DNA of 64,000 nt from Deltaproteobacteria bacterium (lineage in GTDB: Bacteria > Desulfobacterota > Desulfuromonadia > Geobacterales > Pseudopelobacteraceae), in NCBI GenBank assembly GCA_016182975.1, contig JACPFJ010000002.1:1-64000 (forward strand), given 5' to 3'. Position 1 is the stretch's first letter; every line of letters starts with the position of its first letter. This document shows positions 25,713 to 34,311 of this stretch, piece by piece. The translations under genes and the position numbers were made by a program. The notes beneath the pieces were generated by a model. It worked only from the letters and a program-made list of their open reading frames with translations, was not told the DNA's origin and searched no databases.

Positions 25713-26096
25713 TTACTTCGATAAGACAGCAGAAGCGTCGTGGGTATACCCAACATTTTTGTAACTCCAACGGACCTCTAGTTTAAGCATCTTGGAGTTG
25801 GAAAAACGGGGGACTTCGGTCCTGATTACCGAATAATTTTGGAAGCTGTTCAGGATCGGTCGCCTGATGACGGAGGTTCCCGCGTTTGTCGACATAAGAT
25901 CAAATCCCTTCGCAATCTGACGGCTTATTTCCTGGTCCGCAACAATAACAGCCTCGTTACGGAGCAGGTTGACCTTGTTCGTGCTGATGGCCAGATTTAC
26001 CGATTGCAACAGCCCCAGCAGACCCACCATCAGGATGATCACCGCGACCAGGAACTCGATCAGGGTGAAGCCGCCATCATTTTTGATTGCATACAT
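25713..26096 (-). CDS. pilV: PilV-type minor pilin
   Basis: 127 residues; prepilin site DGGFTLIEF and helix (LVAVIILMVGLLGLLQ). The LLRNEAVIVADQEI segment is typical of PilV. It overlaps fimU by 20 bases, so the two are translationally linked. Confidence 0.87.
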   Translation of the reverse strand: MYAIKNDGGFTLIEFLVAVIILMVGLLGLLQSVNLAISTNKVNLLRNEAVIVADQEISRQIAKGFDLMSTNAGTSVIRRPILNSFQNYSVIRTEVPRFSNSKMLKLEVRWSYKNVGYTHDASAVLSK

Positions 26097-26580
26097 CGCT
26101 GCTCCCCGATTTTTCTATTTTTCCAAGGTTTGTTCTTGCGTTGCTGACGACTATGCAGTCATATGCCGCGCCGCTGTATGCGGGATTGATGCGTACGGTA
26201 TTCCAGTCGCTGGTAAACCCCCTGATATCAAATTCTATTATTGAATCGGCAAGGCTGCCTCCGCTCAGCGTGGTCATCTGGTTCGCGACATTCTTTGATG
26301 TGATCACACGGCCACCGTCTTCGGTGTCCTCATTCAGTGAACTGTACTCCTTGAAGACATAGCTGTTGGGCTGAAACACGACGCTGTGCCGCTTCTTCGT
26401 ATAGACGGATTGCAGACGCGCATCGTTCAGGTCGGTTAACAGCTCCTTTGCCTGTTTCTCGATGTTCGCCTTCCGCACCCACTGGTTGAAGTTGAGCGTG
26501 GCGATGGCGGCCCCGATGCCGAGTACGGCGATCACGATGATCAGCTCGATCAGTGAAAATCCCTTGTTCCCGAGTTTCAT
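26077..26580 (-). CDS. fimU: FimU/GspH-type minor pilin
   Basis: 167 residues; prepilin site NKGFSLIELIIVIAVLG, then an N-terminal helix running into a GspH-like beta domain (DARLQSVYTKKRHSVVF). Two cysteines near the C-terminus (C147, C164) can close a disulfide loop as in pseudopilins. It begins the pilin genes, 27 bases after pilY1. Confidence 0.87.
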   Translation of the reverse strand: MKLGNKGFSLIELIIVIAVLGIGAAIATLNFNQWVRKANIEKQAKELLTDLNDARLQSVYTKKRHSVVFQPNSYVFKEYSSLNEDTEDGGRVITSKNVANQMTTLSGGSLADSIIEFDIRGFTSDWNTVRINPAYSGAAYDCIVVSNARTNLGKIEKSGSSDVCNQK

Positions 26581-26607
26581 GGGTCACCCCGGAGTATTAC
26601 CCGCGCC

Positions 26608-29600
26608 TTACTTCTCGCGCACATGCAAAAGCCTCTTCGCCGGCGGAGGGTTGGAGAAGAGCGACAACCCCTGGGCCGTCGGCGGTACCCCGGTGATAGG
26701 CGACGCCAGCCTCCTGCCGTCATAACGGGTGGAGCCGGGATTTTTGAAGGCCTCAGACAGCTTTACCTCTGAGAAGGCCCCGGTCGAGACCTGAATCAGC
26801 GCCTTGCCCTGCATCGCGCTCGCGGGAGGGGTCGCGCCGGTATCGTAGCGCACGGCCCAGAGCATGGTGCTTCCGCCGAACTTGCACAGGTCGCTGCTCG
26901 GCTTGAACGAGGTGAAGAAGACCGCCCCGTTTGGGGCGGCAAGCGGGTCGGTGATGATCCGCTCGGTCAGATAGGCGTTCGCATCGTCCTTGGCGTCCAG
27001 CTGGATCTTCCACCCCGGGGCGGTTGCGGCCAGGGTGGCGGCCGGCGCGGCGCTCTCGGCGGACTGGTCCACGATGGTGCCGCTCACCGCGTCGGTGCAA
27101 TTATGGTCGATGTCGTCCAGGGAACCACCGGCGACAACATCCTGCATGGTCCGGGTCGCGGTGGAGTAACAGGGCTCCTTGACGCCATAGATCGTCTGCC
27201 GCGTGGTTGACGGATCGTCGTTCTTGTAGAAGAAGCGGCCGGTGCCGAAGTAGAGCCACAGGTTATGATTCTTGCGGTCCTGGAGCTTGGTGATGGAGGT
27301 GGTCACCGGTCCCGTCGAGGAGATAACCGTGCTCAATTTCCACTGTTTGTTCACGTCGGCGTCCGCCGGGTCGTCGTGCTCCCGCGTCAGCAGGCGCAGC
27401 ACCCCCCCCTTGGTCCAGGTCGCCGGGGTCACTGAGGTATCCTTCTGGACATAGCCGATATACACGGCGTCGTCGCTGTAATAGCCGTTGGAATTCGAAT
27501 TGCTGCGGTCCGCGTCGATCCAGCTCGAGGTGAGCGTGCCGGCAAAGGCGTTTGCTATGCCGGTGTCGATGGTGCGCACCACCGTCCCTGTCTTGATGTC
27601 AACGACAAACAGGCGCAGGTTCTGGTCGGACTCCCCCTTGAACTGGTGCAGATCCGTGTCGATCGGGCCGGTCGGCCCGGATGCGAACACGGCATACCAT
27701 TTGCCGTTCTTTGTGTGGTCCGGCTTGCCGCTGGCATCCTTCTTGGCGATCCTTATGATGGCGGGGCCGGTGGTGGCGTATCCGAGATTTCCGCCGTAAA
27801 TCTCCCACAGGTACTTCGGCGCCGCAGGATCGGTCACGTCCAGGGCAAAGTATTGCGAATAACCATAGGCCGTATTCTGCGGGACCTTGACGCCGCTCGC
27901 GGCCCCGAAGCTCTTGGCGGCCCCGCCGATCCCCATGCCGCCTATGAGTATGGTACGCCAGGTGGAGCCATCCGTCTTCGTGCAGGCCGAGTAATCTGTG
28001 CTGCAACCGGTAGGAACGCCGATGCTCGCATCGAAGATGACCGGGTTGCGGTCAACGTAATAGAGATGGCTGTAGGCCGGGTCGTGATGATATTTCAGGA
28101 AGGGAACCGCATCCGAGGGGATGAAGGCCCACTCCTCGCGCCCGAGTTTGTCGGCGTCATCGGCAAGATTCCCGGCGGCGTCGTTCAACTGGGCCTTCTC
28201 GATCTTACCCTTGAGCTCCTTGAGGATACCCAGCTTGAAGGCGTGCAGCATGCCGTCGTTGGCCCCCACGAACGCCATGCCGCGGTTCTTGTAGGACGTG
28301 GTCTCGGTGAAGGTCGTGTACGATGTATCCCCGTAGCCAATTGGGGGGGGCTGGTTATAATTGTTGATCCTTAGATTCGAGACCAGCTTCGGCGTGGAGG
28401 AGATGATGTCCCCCAGCTTCCACTCCCGCGTGCAGAGATTGACCGCATTATTGCTGAGAGTGATGCATGTGCCCTCACCTGCCGCACAGTCGGCATCCAC
28501 CCCGCAGGCCTTCGCGGGCTTGGAGGAACAACCCTTGACGCTGTTGGTGGAAACCCCGCATCCTGTAATGGTAACCCTCCGGTCACGGTACGTGGTCCCG
28601 TCCGTGTGGTCGACCTGATCGATGCCGTGGACATAATCGATGAGTTTCGCTGTCTTGGTGTTATCCAGGACGCATGTCTCACCGGAAGGGCAGTCGGCAT
28701 CGGCGCTGCAGCTCGTCGTCAGGGTGACGGAGCAATGGGAGGTCTGCGCCACGCGCTGGAAGTTCGGCCAGGTATTGAGATAACCGTCAACTTCAAGCTT
28801 GCTGAACTTCCGGGGCGTGCTGCTGCTGGACGAGGCATATCCGGTATAGATCGTACGCGGATCGGTGGCGAGGTTCCGCTCCCACAGCATCCGCCCCGCC
28901 TTCCAGAGGCTCTTCACCACGTCCGGCGACAGAGCGGCGCCCCCCTCGTCCGGGGTGGACGAATCCGCGACACCATCCCCGTTGAGATCGGAATACTTGT
29001 TGACCAGGGTCTTCTTCTGCTCGGGGTCGAAATAAAACTGAATCACCTTGTCGTTTATCAGATTCAGCTTGTAATCCTTGGCAGTATCCTCGCGAATCGA
29101 TGTGTTCTGCAGGAAGGGGTCGAGATAATACCAATAGCTCTGCAGTTCGCCGATCCAGTTTACGGATGTGGGATCCGCATCGGAATCATTAATCTTGTCG
29201 AATTCCTTCTTGGGATAGAACAGGGCCTGCAGAAGCGTAGCGCCGCTCCCCTCGCTGTTGCTGAGGATCGAGGCCGCCGTTCCGGAGGCGGCGCCGCCGG
29301 CGATCTCCTCTAATACGCCCCGCACCACACTCCCCTGCGTGCCAGGGTCGACAGCCTGATAAAGGGTGGTTGTGCCGCCATTTATTGCTGTCTGGCTCAG
29401 GAGTGTCTTGGAATCGCATTCGCCGGCCTGGCCGTTTGAATCGCCGTTGAAGACCACATACGTTTTGATGCGCTCGTTGAATTCCGCCGGCGCCGTCGTT
29501 GACGCGGCGGCTTTGTCGAAGGTATTGATGTTGCGGTTGTAGGCGATCCAGGCCATGTTGTCGAGATTGCGGCTTCCGGCGTAGGAGGGGCAGGTTTCGG

Positions 29601-31857
29601 TCCAACTGGTGGAGCCCCCGGCCGCGGTATACAGCTTGGCCAGGTTGTCCACGCTCGTGTTGCGGTCGGCCGTTGACATGCCGTCGGAGATCAGCAGGAT
29701 GCTGTTGGTCTGACAGCGGTACTGGGAGGGGTTGCGGTTTTCGTTGAAATCTGCGCTGTTGATGCGCAGATCTGTCCTGCTCTTGCCGGTGGCGGGGACC
29801 TTGGCGAAATAGCCGATGGCGTTGTATAACGCCTCGGCAAAGGGTGTCCATGAACGCGCCGGGATATCATTGACCACTTTGACGAGACCCGTCGAGTAAT
29901 CGCCGACCCCGTCGGTTTTGCAAGTCTCTCCCGAGGGGCAATTGGCGTCGTTGTAGCAGACGGTGGCGGTCGTCGCGGAACAGTGCCCGGTGCCGATGTA
30001 GTGTTCGATCTTGGCGCCGTCGAGATTGCTCGTGCCAGCCGTTGTTGCATCACAGGTTCCGGGCGAGACGCAGTCGATATTAATGGAACAGACCTTGGTG
30101 GAGTCGTTGGAGCAGACCTTGGGTGCGGGGAGGGTCCCGGCGGTGGCCTCTGCGGCAGACCCGGCAAAGTTGAAGGTCATGACGCCTATGCGGACCCGCT
30201 TGCCGAATTCGCTGATGACACCTGAGGGAGCGGTGGCCCTTTTCAGCCTGACCGTCATGGTGCCGATCGGCTGGTTGAGCTGCCCCTCGACGCCGGTGCC
30301 GCTCAGGATGGCGGGGACGTTGTCGTACTGGCTGGTGTCCGACGGGGCGTCGGTCGGATCGATCACCGGCGTGGCGGTCATGTCGTTACAGAACTGGTTG
30401 TGGGTGGCGATCATCTGCGCGTCGGTCACCCCCGGAATGAGCGTCCAGCCGGCGGTCACTGCGGAGATGGAACAGCTGTTCGTAATCGTCTTGAAACAGC
30501 TGTTGCCGCTTCCCGGACAATCAGCATCGGTGGTGCATGCGTTGTCGGTCTTCTTGCACTGCATGAATGTCGCTGGCGAGCAGTCGGAATCGCTGGTACA
30601 GGCGGCGCCGTTGTAAAGGCATGTCCCCGCCGCTGCGGCGGCCTGTTTGTAGTAATACTGCCCCTCGTATTCGCTGCTGCACAACAGGGCGGCGTTGCCG
30701 GGGACGATGGCTGGAGGCCCGTCGATGCAGCTGTCCCCTGCGGCGCAGTCCGTTGCCTTAGTCGCCTCTGTGCAGACCTTGTCCGGATTGCTGGAGCAGG
30801 TCGCGTACTCGTCGTAGATATCGGGACACTGGTTCTTGACCGTATTGATGTCGTCGCCGCCGATCGCATGTCCCTCGCGCTTCTGCCAGCAGGCCTGCAT
30901 GCTCTGCTGGAAGACCACCTTGGTCTTGGTGACCGCCGTTGTCCCGGACGTGGAGGCCAGGCAATCCTCGACCGTCTGCTTTATCTCCGCGTTGCCGCCG
31001 CTCACGATGGCGTTTACCGCCGCCTGACACTTACCCTGATCATAGTTTCCCTTGTAGATGTCGAGATAGGTCTGCCCCCCCGGCGATGGGGCCGATTTGT
31101 TTACCGGGTCATAGAGCCCGCGGACGCCAAAGGTGATCCCCAGGGAGGTGTTGGTGTTGTTCGTTTCCGGGCTGTTGTAGTTGACGAAGTTGGCGGTGTT
31201 GGCCTCCTTGATGAAGGAGTTGCCGACGCAACCGCGGGATTCGGCCAGAAGGTGGGTCCCGTTGTATTTGCCGCCGGTGAGGATTCCCTTCTGCACGTCG
31301 AACTTGGAGGCGGTGAGCCAATTGAGGTAGTTGCCTGTTGCCTTGAAGACAGTCGCCTTGTTCGCGGCGGAATAGATCACGCACAGCTGTCCGCTTATGG
31401 ATTTTGCCGTCTCACCGCTACCCGGCGAGCAACTGTACGCAGTCGAATCCTCCTGGAACTCGCCCATAGTTTCGTAGGTATAGTCACCGACGTACTTGTA
31501 AAGCTGCGAGCTGACGAAATATCCGACATAGGTCTTTGTGCTGTCATAGGTCTGGTCGTAACAGTAGTACGGCTGGCGGCCATTGGTGAACACGCAGCTC
31601 TCGCCCGATGGACAGCCAGCATCCGCGGTGCAGTATGTCGCGGTGGTGGTCGAGCACCTCTTCCTGCCGGTGTCCGCGTAGGCGAGATCGAACATGCTGG
31701 CCGAGTTGTCGATGATCATGAGGAGGTTCGGCAGGATGCTCTCCTGGATGAAGGGGGGCGTCACGCAATAGTCGTTCATCACGGCGGCCCCGGCATGGAA
31801 AGGGGCCAGCAATGCGAACATGGCAATTGCAACAACCGTATGAAGCGCTTTTCTCAT
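26608..31857 (-). CDS. pilY1: PilY1-type pilus tip adhesin with cysteine-rich inserts
   Basis: 1749 residues from the ATG at 31857 (GAGG upstream), far longer than the usual 1000-1200. A signal peptide precedes a von Willebrand A-like region (LLMIIDNSASM; SILLISDGMSTADRN) and the C-terminal PilY1 beta-propeller (AFVGANDGMLHAF; WAFIPSDAVPFL; LYYVDRNPV). About eight short cysteine modules of the form C-x(6-8)-C-x2-D-x-D-C-x2-G-x2-C are inserted in the N-terminal two thirds (for example near 31600-31660, 30490-30630, 29930-29990, 28670-28735). It works at the pilus tip in adhesion and assembly. The neighbouring disulfide isomerase fits the high cysteine content. Confidence 0.92.
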   Translation of the reverse strand: MRKALHTVVAIAMFALLAPFHAGAAVMNDYCVTPPFIQESILPNLLMIIDNSASMFDLAYADTGRKRCSTTTATYCTADAGCPSGESCVFTNGRQPYYCYDQTYDSTKTYVGYFVSSQLYKYVGDYTYETMGEFQEDSTAYSCSPGSGETAKSISGQLCVIYSAANKATVFKATGNYLNWLTASKFDVQKGILTGGKYNGTHLLAESRGCVGNSFIKEANTANFVNYNSPETNNTNTSLGITFGVRGLYDPVNKSAPSPGGQTYLDIYKGNYDQGKCQAAVNAIVSGGNAEIKQTVEDCLASTSGTTAVTKTKVVFQQSMQACWQKREGHAIGGDDINTVKNQCPDIYDEYATCSSNPDKVCTEATKATDCAAGDSCIDGPPAIVPGNAALLCSSEYEGQYYYKQAAAAAGTCLYNGAACTSDSDCSPATFMQCKKTDNACTTDADCPGSGNSCFKTITNSCSISAVTAGWTLIPGVTDAQMIATHNQFCNDMTATPVIDPTDAPSDTSQYDNVPAILSGTGVEGQLNQPIGTMTVRLKRATAPSGVISEFGKRVRIGVMTFNFAGSAAEATAGTLPAPKVCSNDSTKVCSINIDCVSPGTCDATTAGTSNLDGAKIEHYIGTGHCSATTATVCYNDANCPSGETCKTDGVGDYSTGLVKVVNDIPARSWTPFAEALYNAIGYFAKVPATGKSRTDLRINSADFNENRNPSQYRCQTNSILLISDGMSTADRNTSVDNLAKLYTAAGGSTSWTETCPSYAGSRNLDNMAWIAYNRNINTFDKAAASTTAPAEFNERIKTYVVFNGDSNGQAGECDSKTLLSQTAINGGTTTLYQAVDPGTQGSVVRGVLEEIAGGAASGTAASILSNSEGSGATLLQALFYPKKEFDKINDSDADPTSVNWIGELQSYWYYLDPFLQNTSIREDTAKDYKLNLINDKVIQFYFDPEQKKTLVNKYSDLNGDGVADSSTPDEGGAALSPDVVKSLWKAGRMLWERNLATDPRTIYTGYASSSSSTPRKFSKLEVDGYLNTWPNFQRVAQTSHCSVTLTTSCSADADCPSGETCVLDNTKTAKLIDYVHGIDQVDHTDGTTYRDRRVTITGCGVSTNSVKGCSSKPAKACGVDADCAAGEGTCITLSNNAVNLCTREWKLGDIISSTPKLVSNLRINNYNQPPPIGYGDTSYTTFTETTSYKNRGMAFVGANDGMLHAFKLGILKELKGKIEKAQLNDAAGNLADDADKLGREEWAFIPSDAVPFLKYHHDPAYSHLYYVDRNPVIFDASIGVPTGCSTDYSACTKTDGSTWRTILIGGMGIGGAAKSFGAASGVKVPQNTAYGYSQYFALDVTDPAAPKYLWEIYGGNLGYATTGPAIIRIAKKDASGKPDHTKNGKWYAVFASGPTGPIDTDLHQFKGESDQNLRLFVVDIKTGTVVRTIDTGIANAFAGTLTSSWIDADRSNSNSNGYYSDDAVYIGYVQKDTSVTPATWTKGGVLRLLTREHDDPADADVNKQWKLSTVISSTGPVTTSITKLQDRKNHNLWLYFGTGRFFYKNDDPSTTRQTIYGVKEPCYSTATRTMQDVVAGGSLDDIDHNCTDAVSGTIVDQSAESAAPAATLAATAPGWKIQLDAKDDANAYLTERIITDPLAAPNGAVFFTSFKPSSDLCKFGGSTMLWAVRYDTGATPPASAMQGKALIQVSTGAFSEVKLSEAFKNPGSTRYDGRRLASPITGVPPTAQGLSLFSNPPPAKRLLHVREK

Positions 31858-31912
31858 GGCGTACCTCGCGTCCCGTCGTCTGGTCAACGTGGTCGGGATC
31901 TCACCTTTACGG

Positions 31913-32698
31913 CTACTTCCCTTCCAGCATCCTCTTCAGGCTCTCCGCATCCCGCATCCCTACCTCGACCTTGCCGTCCGGCATGACCATGGTCGGCGTG
32001 CCCGATATGCCGTTGGCGTTGGCGAATTTTACGATCGCATCGACCGCTGCCTTGCTGCTCTCCCTGGTCGGCTTGGGCACCTCCTTCCCCTCGAAGGCCT
32101 TGTCGAAGATCCGTTGGTCCCTGGTCTCCAGTATCGTGCGCGACTTGTCGTAGGCCTGGGGATGCATCGCCAGCGGCATGAGCATGACGTGGATCGCCAC
32201 GTCCGGCGCGATCTTCTCGAGCTTTCTAAGCTCCACGTGCAGCTTGCGGCAATAGGGACAGTCCGGGTCGTCGAAAACGTACAGTTTCTTCGCACCCTTG
32301 GGGTTACCCATGATGAACGCATGCTCGGCCGGGATGCTCTTGGGGTCGATGGAGGTGACCTGTTTCGGTTGCGGCAGGTTCTGCTTGTGGGCGGCAACCG
32401 GCTGGAGGGTCTCGATATCGACGAGGACCCCTTGCAGGATGTGTTTCTTGCCGTAATCGAGGAAGAACAGCCCCTGCTGCCCCCCCTTTTCAACGAGCAA
32501 TTCGAACAGCCCCCTGGCAGGGGCCTGCTTGACGGACTTGACCGTAACGCCGGTCTTTTTCAGCAGCTCGCCGGCCTCCTTCTCGGTCAGCGAATGGCAT
32601 GATGCGCACTCGCCGCCGCACCCCTCCTTGGCCATGGCGAACGATGGCGAGGCAATAAGGACGGAGACGGCAAGGGCGAAGAGAAGTTCTTTCAGCAT
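31913..32698 (-). CDS. DsbC-like thiol:disulfide isomerase with a CxxCH motif
   Basis: 261 residues: signal peptide (cleavage near ALA-type site about residue 21-23), then CASCH (31-35), a c-type haem-binding pattern, then a DsbC-N-like domain and a thioredoxin fold with active site CPYC (147-150) and cis-Pro loop SGTPTMV. DsbC-type enzymes repair wrong disulfides in the periplasm. First gene of the pilY1-fimU-pilVWX unit, behind a sigma-54 promoter candidate, so pilus proteins are its likely clients. Whether haem is really attached is unknown. Confidence 0.85.
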   Translation of the reverse strand: MLKELLFALAVSVLIASPSFAMAKEGCGGECASCHSLTEKEAGELLKKTGVTVKSVKQAPARGLFELLVEKGGQQGLFFLDYGKKHILQGVLVDIETLQPVAAHKQNLPQPKQVTSIDPKSIPAEHAFIMGNPKGAKKLYVFDDPDCPYCRKLHVELRKLEKIAPDVAIHVMLMPLAMHPQAYDKSRTILETRDQRIFDKAFEGKEVPKPTRESSKAAVDAIVKFANANGISGTPTMVMPDGKVEVGMRDAESLKRMLEGK

Positions 32699-32738
32699 GA
32701 GTGATTCCTTTCCAGAATGGATGTATGTGCTTGTTACA

Positions 32739-32752
32739 GCAAAAACGGTGCC
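32739..32752 (-). promoter_or_regulatory. Sigma-54-type promoter of the dsbC-pilY1-fimU-pilVWX unit
   Basis: On the minus strand GGCACCGTTTTTGC fits GG-N10-GC exactly, followed by T as in TTGCT. The predicted start near 32727 leaves a leader of about 28 bases before the ATG at 32698. Confidence 0.75.
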
Positions 32753-32871
32753 TCATTTTACCGGCTTCCAACCGGCTGATATTTATGTGACATTAAATAT
32801 AACCTTCAGGCAGCTATGCAAATTTTTCATAGTCTGGAGCGGGTCGGCCGCAACAGCCGCGCAATTTTTGC

Positions 32872-34236
32872 CTACTCGATTCCGAACTCCTTGAGTTTGT
32901 AGAGCAGCGAACGGTGGCTGATCTCCAGTATTCTGGCCGCCTGGGTGCGGTTGCCCCCGGTCCTGGCCAGGGCCTTGCGGATCAGGTCGCGCTCGATGGC
33001 CTCCTCGGCCTTCTTGATGGAGAGGTCCTCATCCATTGGGGATACCTGGGGACTCGCCACCTCGCGGATTCCGCCGGGCAGGCACGCCGCGGAGAGGCAA
33101 TCCCCCTCGCAGAGGATCATGCCGCGCTCGATGACGTTCTCCAGTTCCCGTATGTTGCCCGGCCAATTACAGGCCATCAGGCTTCTCATGGCGTCCGGTG
33201 CGATCCGTTTCGGCGGCCGCTGCATGTCCTCTGCGTATTTCGCCATGAAATGCTCGGCCAGAAGCGGGATATCCTCGACCCGCTCCCGAAGCGGCGGCAA
33301 CTGGATGGAAAAGACGTTCAGGCGGAAAAAGAGGTCCTCGCGGAAGCGCCCTGCCCTGACATCCGTCTCCAGGTCGCGGGAGGTGGCCGAGATCACCCGC
33401 ACGTTGACCTTGCGTGACGAGGCGGCGCCGACCCGTCGGATCTCCTCCTCCTGCAAAACCCGCAGCAGCTTGACCTGGAGTGCGGGCGGCATCTCGCCGA
33501 TCTCGTCCAGAAAGAGCGTCCCGTTGTCGGCCTGCTCGAACAATCCGCTCTTGTCTCCGGATGCGTCGGTGAAGGCTCCCCGTACATGGCCGAACAGCTC
33601 GCTCTCCAGCAGGTTCTCGGGAATGGCGCCGCAGTTGACAGCCACGAACGGTTTCACGGCCCGAATACCGCTCTCATGAATTGCCCGTGCCACCAGCTCC
33701 TTGCCGGTACCCGACTCCCCCAGGATGAGGACCGTTGTCTTCAGGTCGGCCACCTTGCGGATCTGCCCGAAGATCTCCTCCATGGCGCTGTTTCGGCTGA
33801 TAATGCCGCGGAAGGCGGCCTTTCCCGCCACGACCCGGCGCAGACGGCTGTTTTCCTCCTTGAGGCGCTCGCGCTCCTCGGCCTTTTTCAGCACCATCAC
33901 GATCTCATCCTTCTTGAAGGGCTTGGAGATGAAATCGTAGGCCCCCATCTTCAGACACTCCACGGCGGTATCGACCGTGCCGTAGGCCGACATCATGATT
34001 ATGGCCGATGGGACACGTTCCTCCAGAGCCCTGGCGAGAAAGGCCTTGCCGTCCATCTCCGGCATGCGGATGTCGCAGAGGACGAAGTCGTAGACCTTCT
34101 CGCGGGCGCGGCGCAGCCCTTCGTGTCCATCCGCCGCCGTATCTGCCTGGTAGCCCTGGCGGGCCAGCAGCAACGCCAGCATGTGACGCAGGTTTTCCTC
34201 GTCGTCTATGATCAGGATATGTTTTTCGCCTGCCAT
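32872..34236 (-). CDS. NtrC-family sigma-54-dependent response regulator (PilR-like)
   Basis: 454 residues: receiver domain (D11, D12; phospho-acceptor D55 in CDIRMP; SKPF lysine), AAA+ domain with GESGTGKE Walker A, the GAFTDA loop that contacts sigma-54, and a C-terminal Fis-type helix-turn-helix ([20 protein letters not shown]). It activates RpoN promoters when phosphorylated. It lies just upstream of the minor-pilin unit and behind its histidine kinase gene, so control of the two sigma-54 pilus promoters is a natural inference. Many paralogues exist in this group, so the name pilR is not assigned. Confidence 0.93.
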   Translation of the reverse strand: MAGEKHILIIDDEENLRHMLALLLARQGYQADTAADGHEGLRRAREKVYDFVLCDIRMPEMDGKAFLARALEERVPSAIIMMSAYGTVDTAVECLKMGAYDFISKPFKKDEIVMVLKKAEERERLKEENSRLRRVVAGKAAFRGIISRNSAMEEIFGQIRKVADLKTTVLILGESGTGKELVARAIHESGIRAVKPFVAVNCGAIPENLLESELFGHVRGAFTDASGDKSGLFEQADNGTLFLDEIGEMPPALQVKLLRVLQEEEIRRVGAASSRKVNVRVISATSRDLETDVRAGRFREDLFFRLNVFSIQLPPLRERVEDIPLLAEHFMAKYAEDMQRPPKRIAPDAMRSLMACNWPGNIRELENVIERGMILCEGDCLSAACLPGGIREVASPQVSPMDEDLSIKKAEEAIERDLIRKALARTGGNRTQAARILEISHRSLLYKLKEFGIE

Positions 34237-34262
34237 TAGTGCACTCCTTCCAACGCAGCATA

Positions 34263-34311
34263 AGCAGCCAGCAGCCAGCAGCCAGCCGCTTGCCGCTAGC
34301 CGCTAGCCGCC
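34263..34311. repeat. Seven tandem heptamers at the kinase/regulator junction
   Basis: The + strand reads three units of AGCAGCC, then AGCCGCT, TGCCGCT, AGCCGCT and AGCCGCC in phase. The kinase stop codon (34296-34298) falls inside the array, so its last residues and stop are set by repeat units. Confidence 0.75.

Noticed and set aside
32760-32790. Terminator candidate between the NtrC-type regulator and the dsbC-like gene
   Set aside because: The repeated CCGGCT sequences are direct, not inverted, so no stable hairpin forms.
34263-34311. Possible CRISPR array
   Set aside because: Seven-base units repeat directly without spacers; this is a short tandem array.
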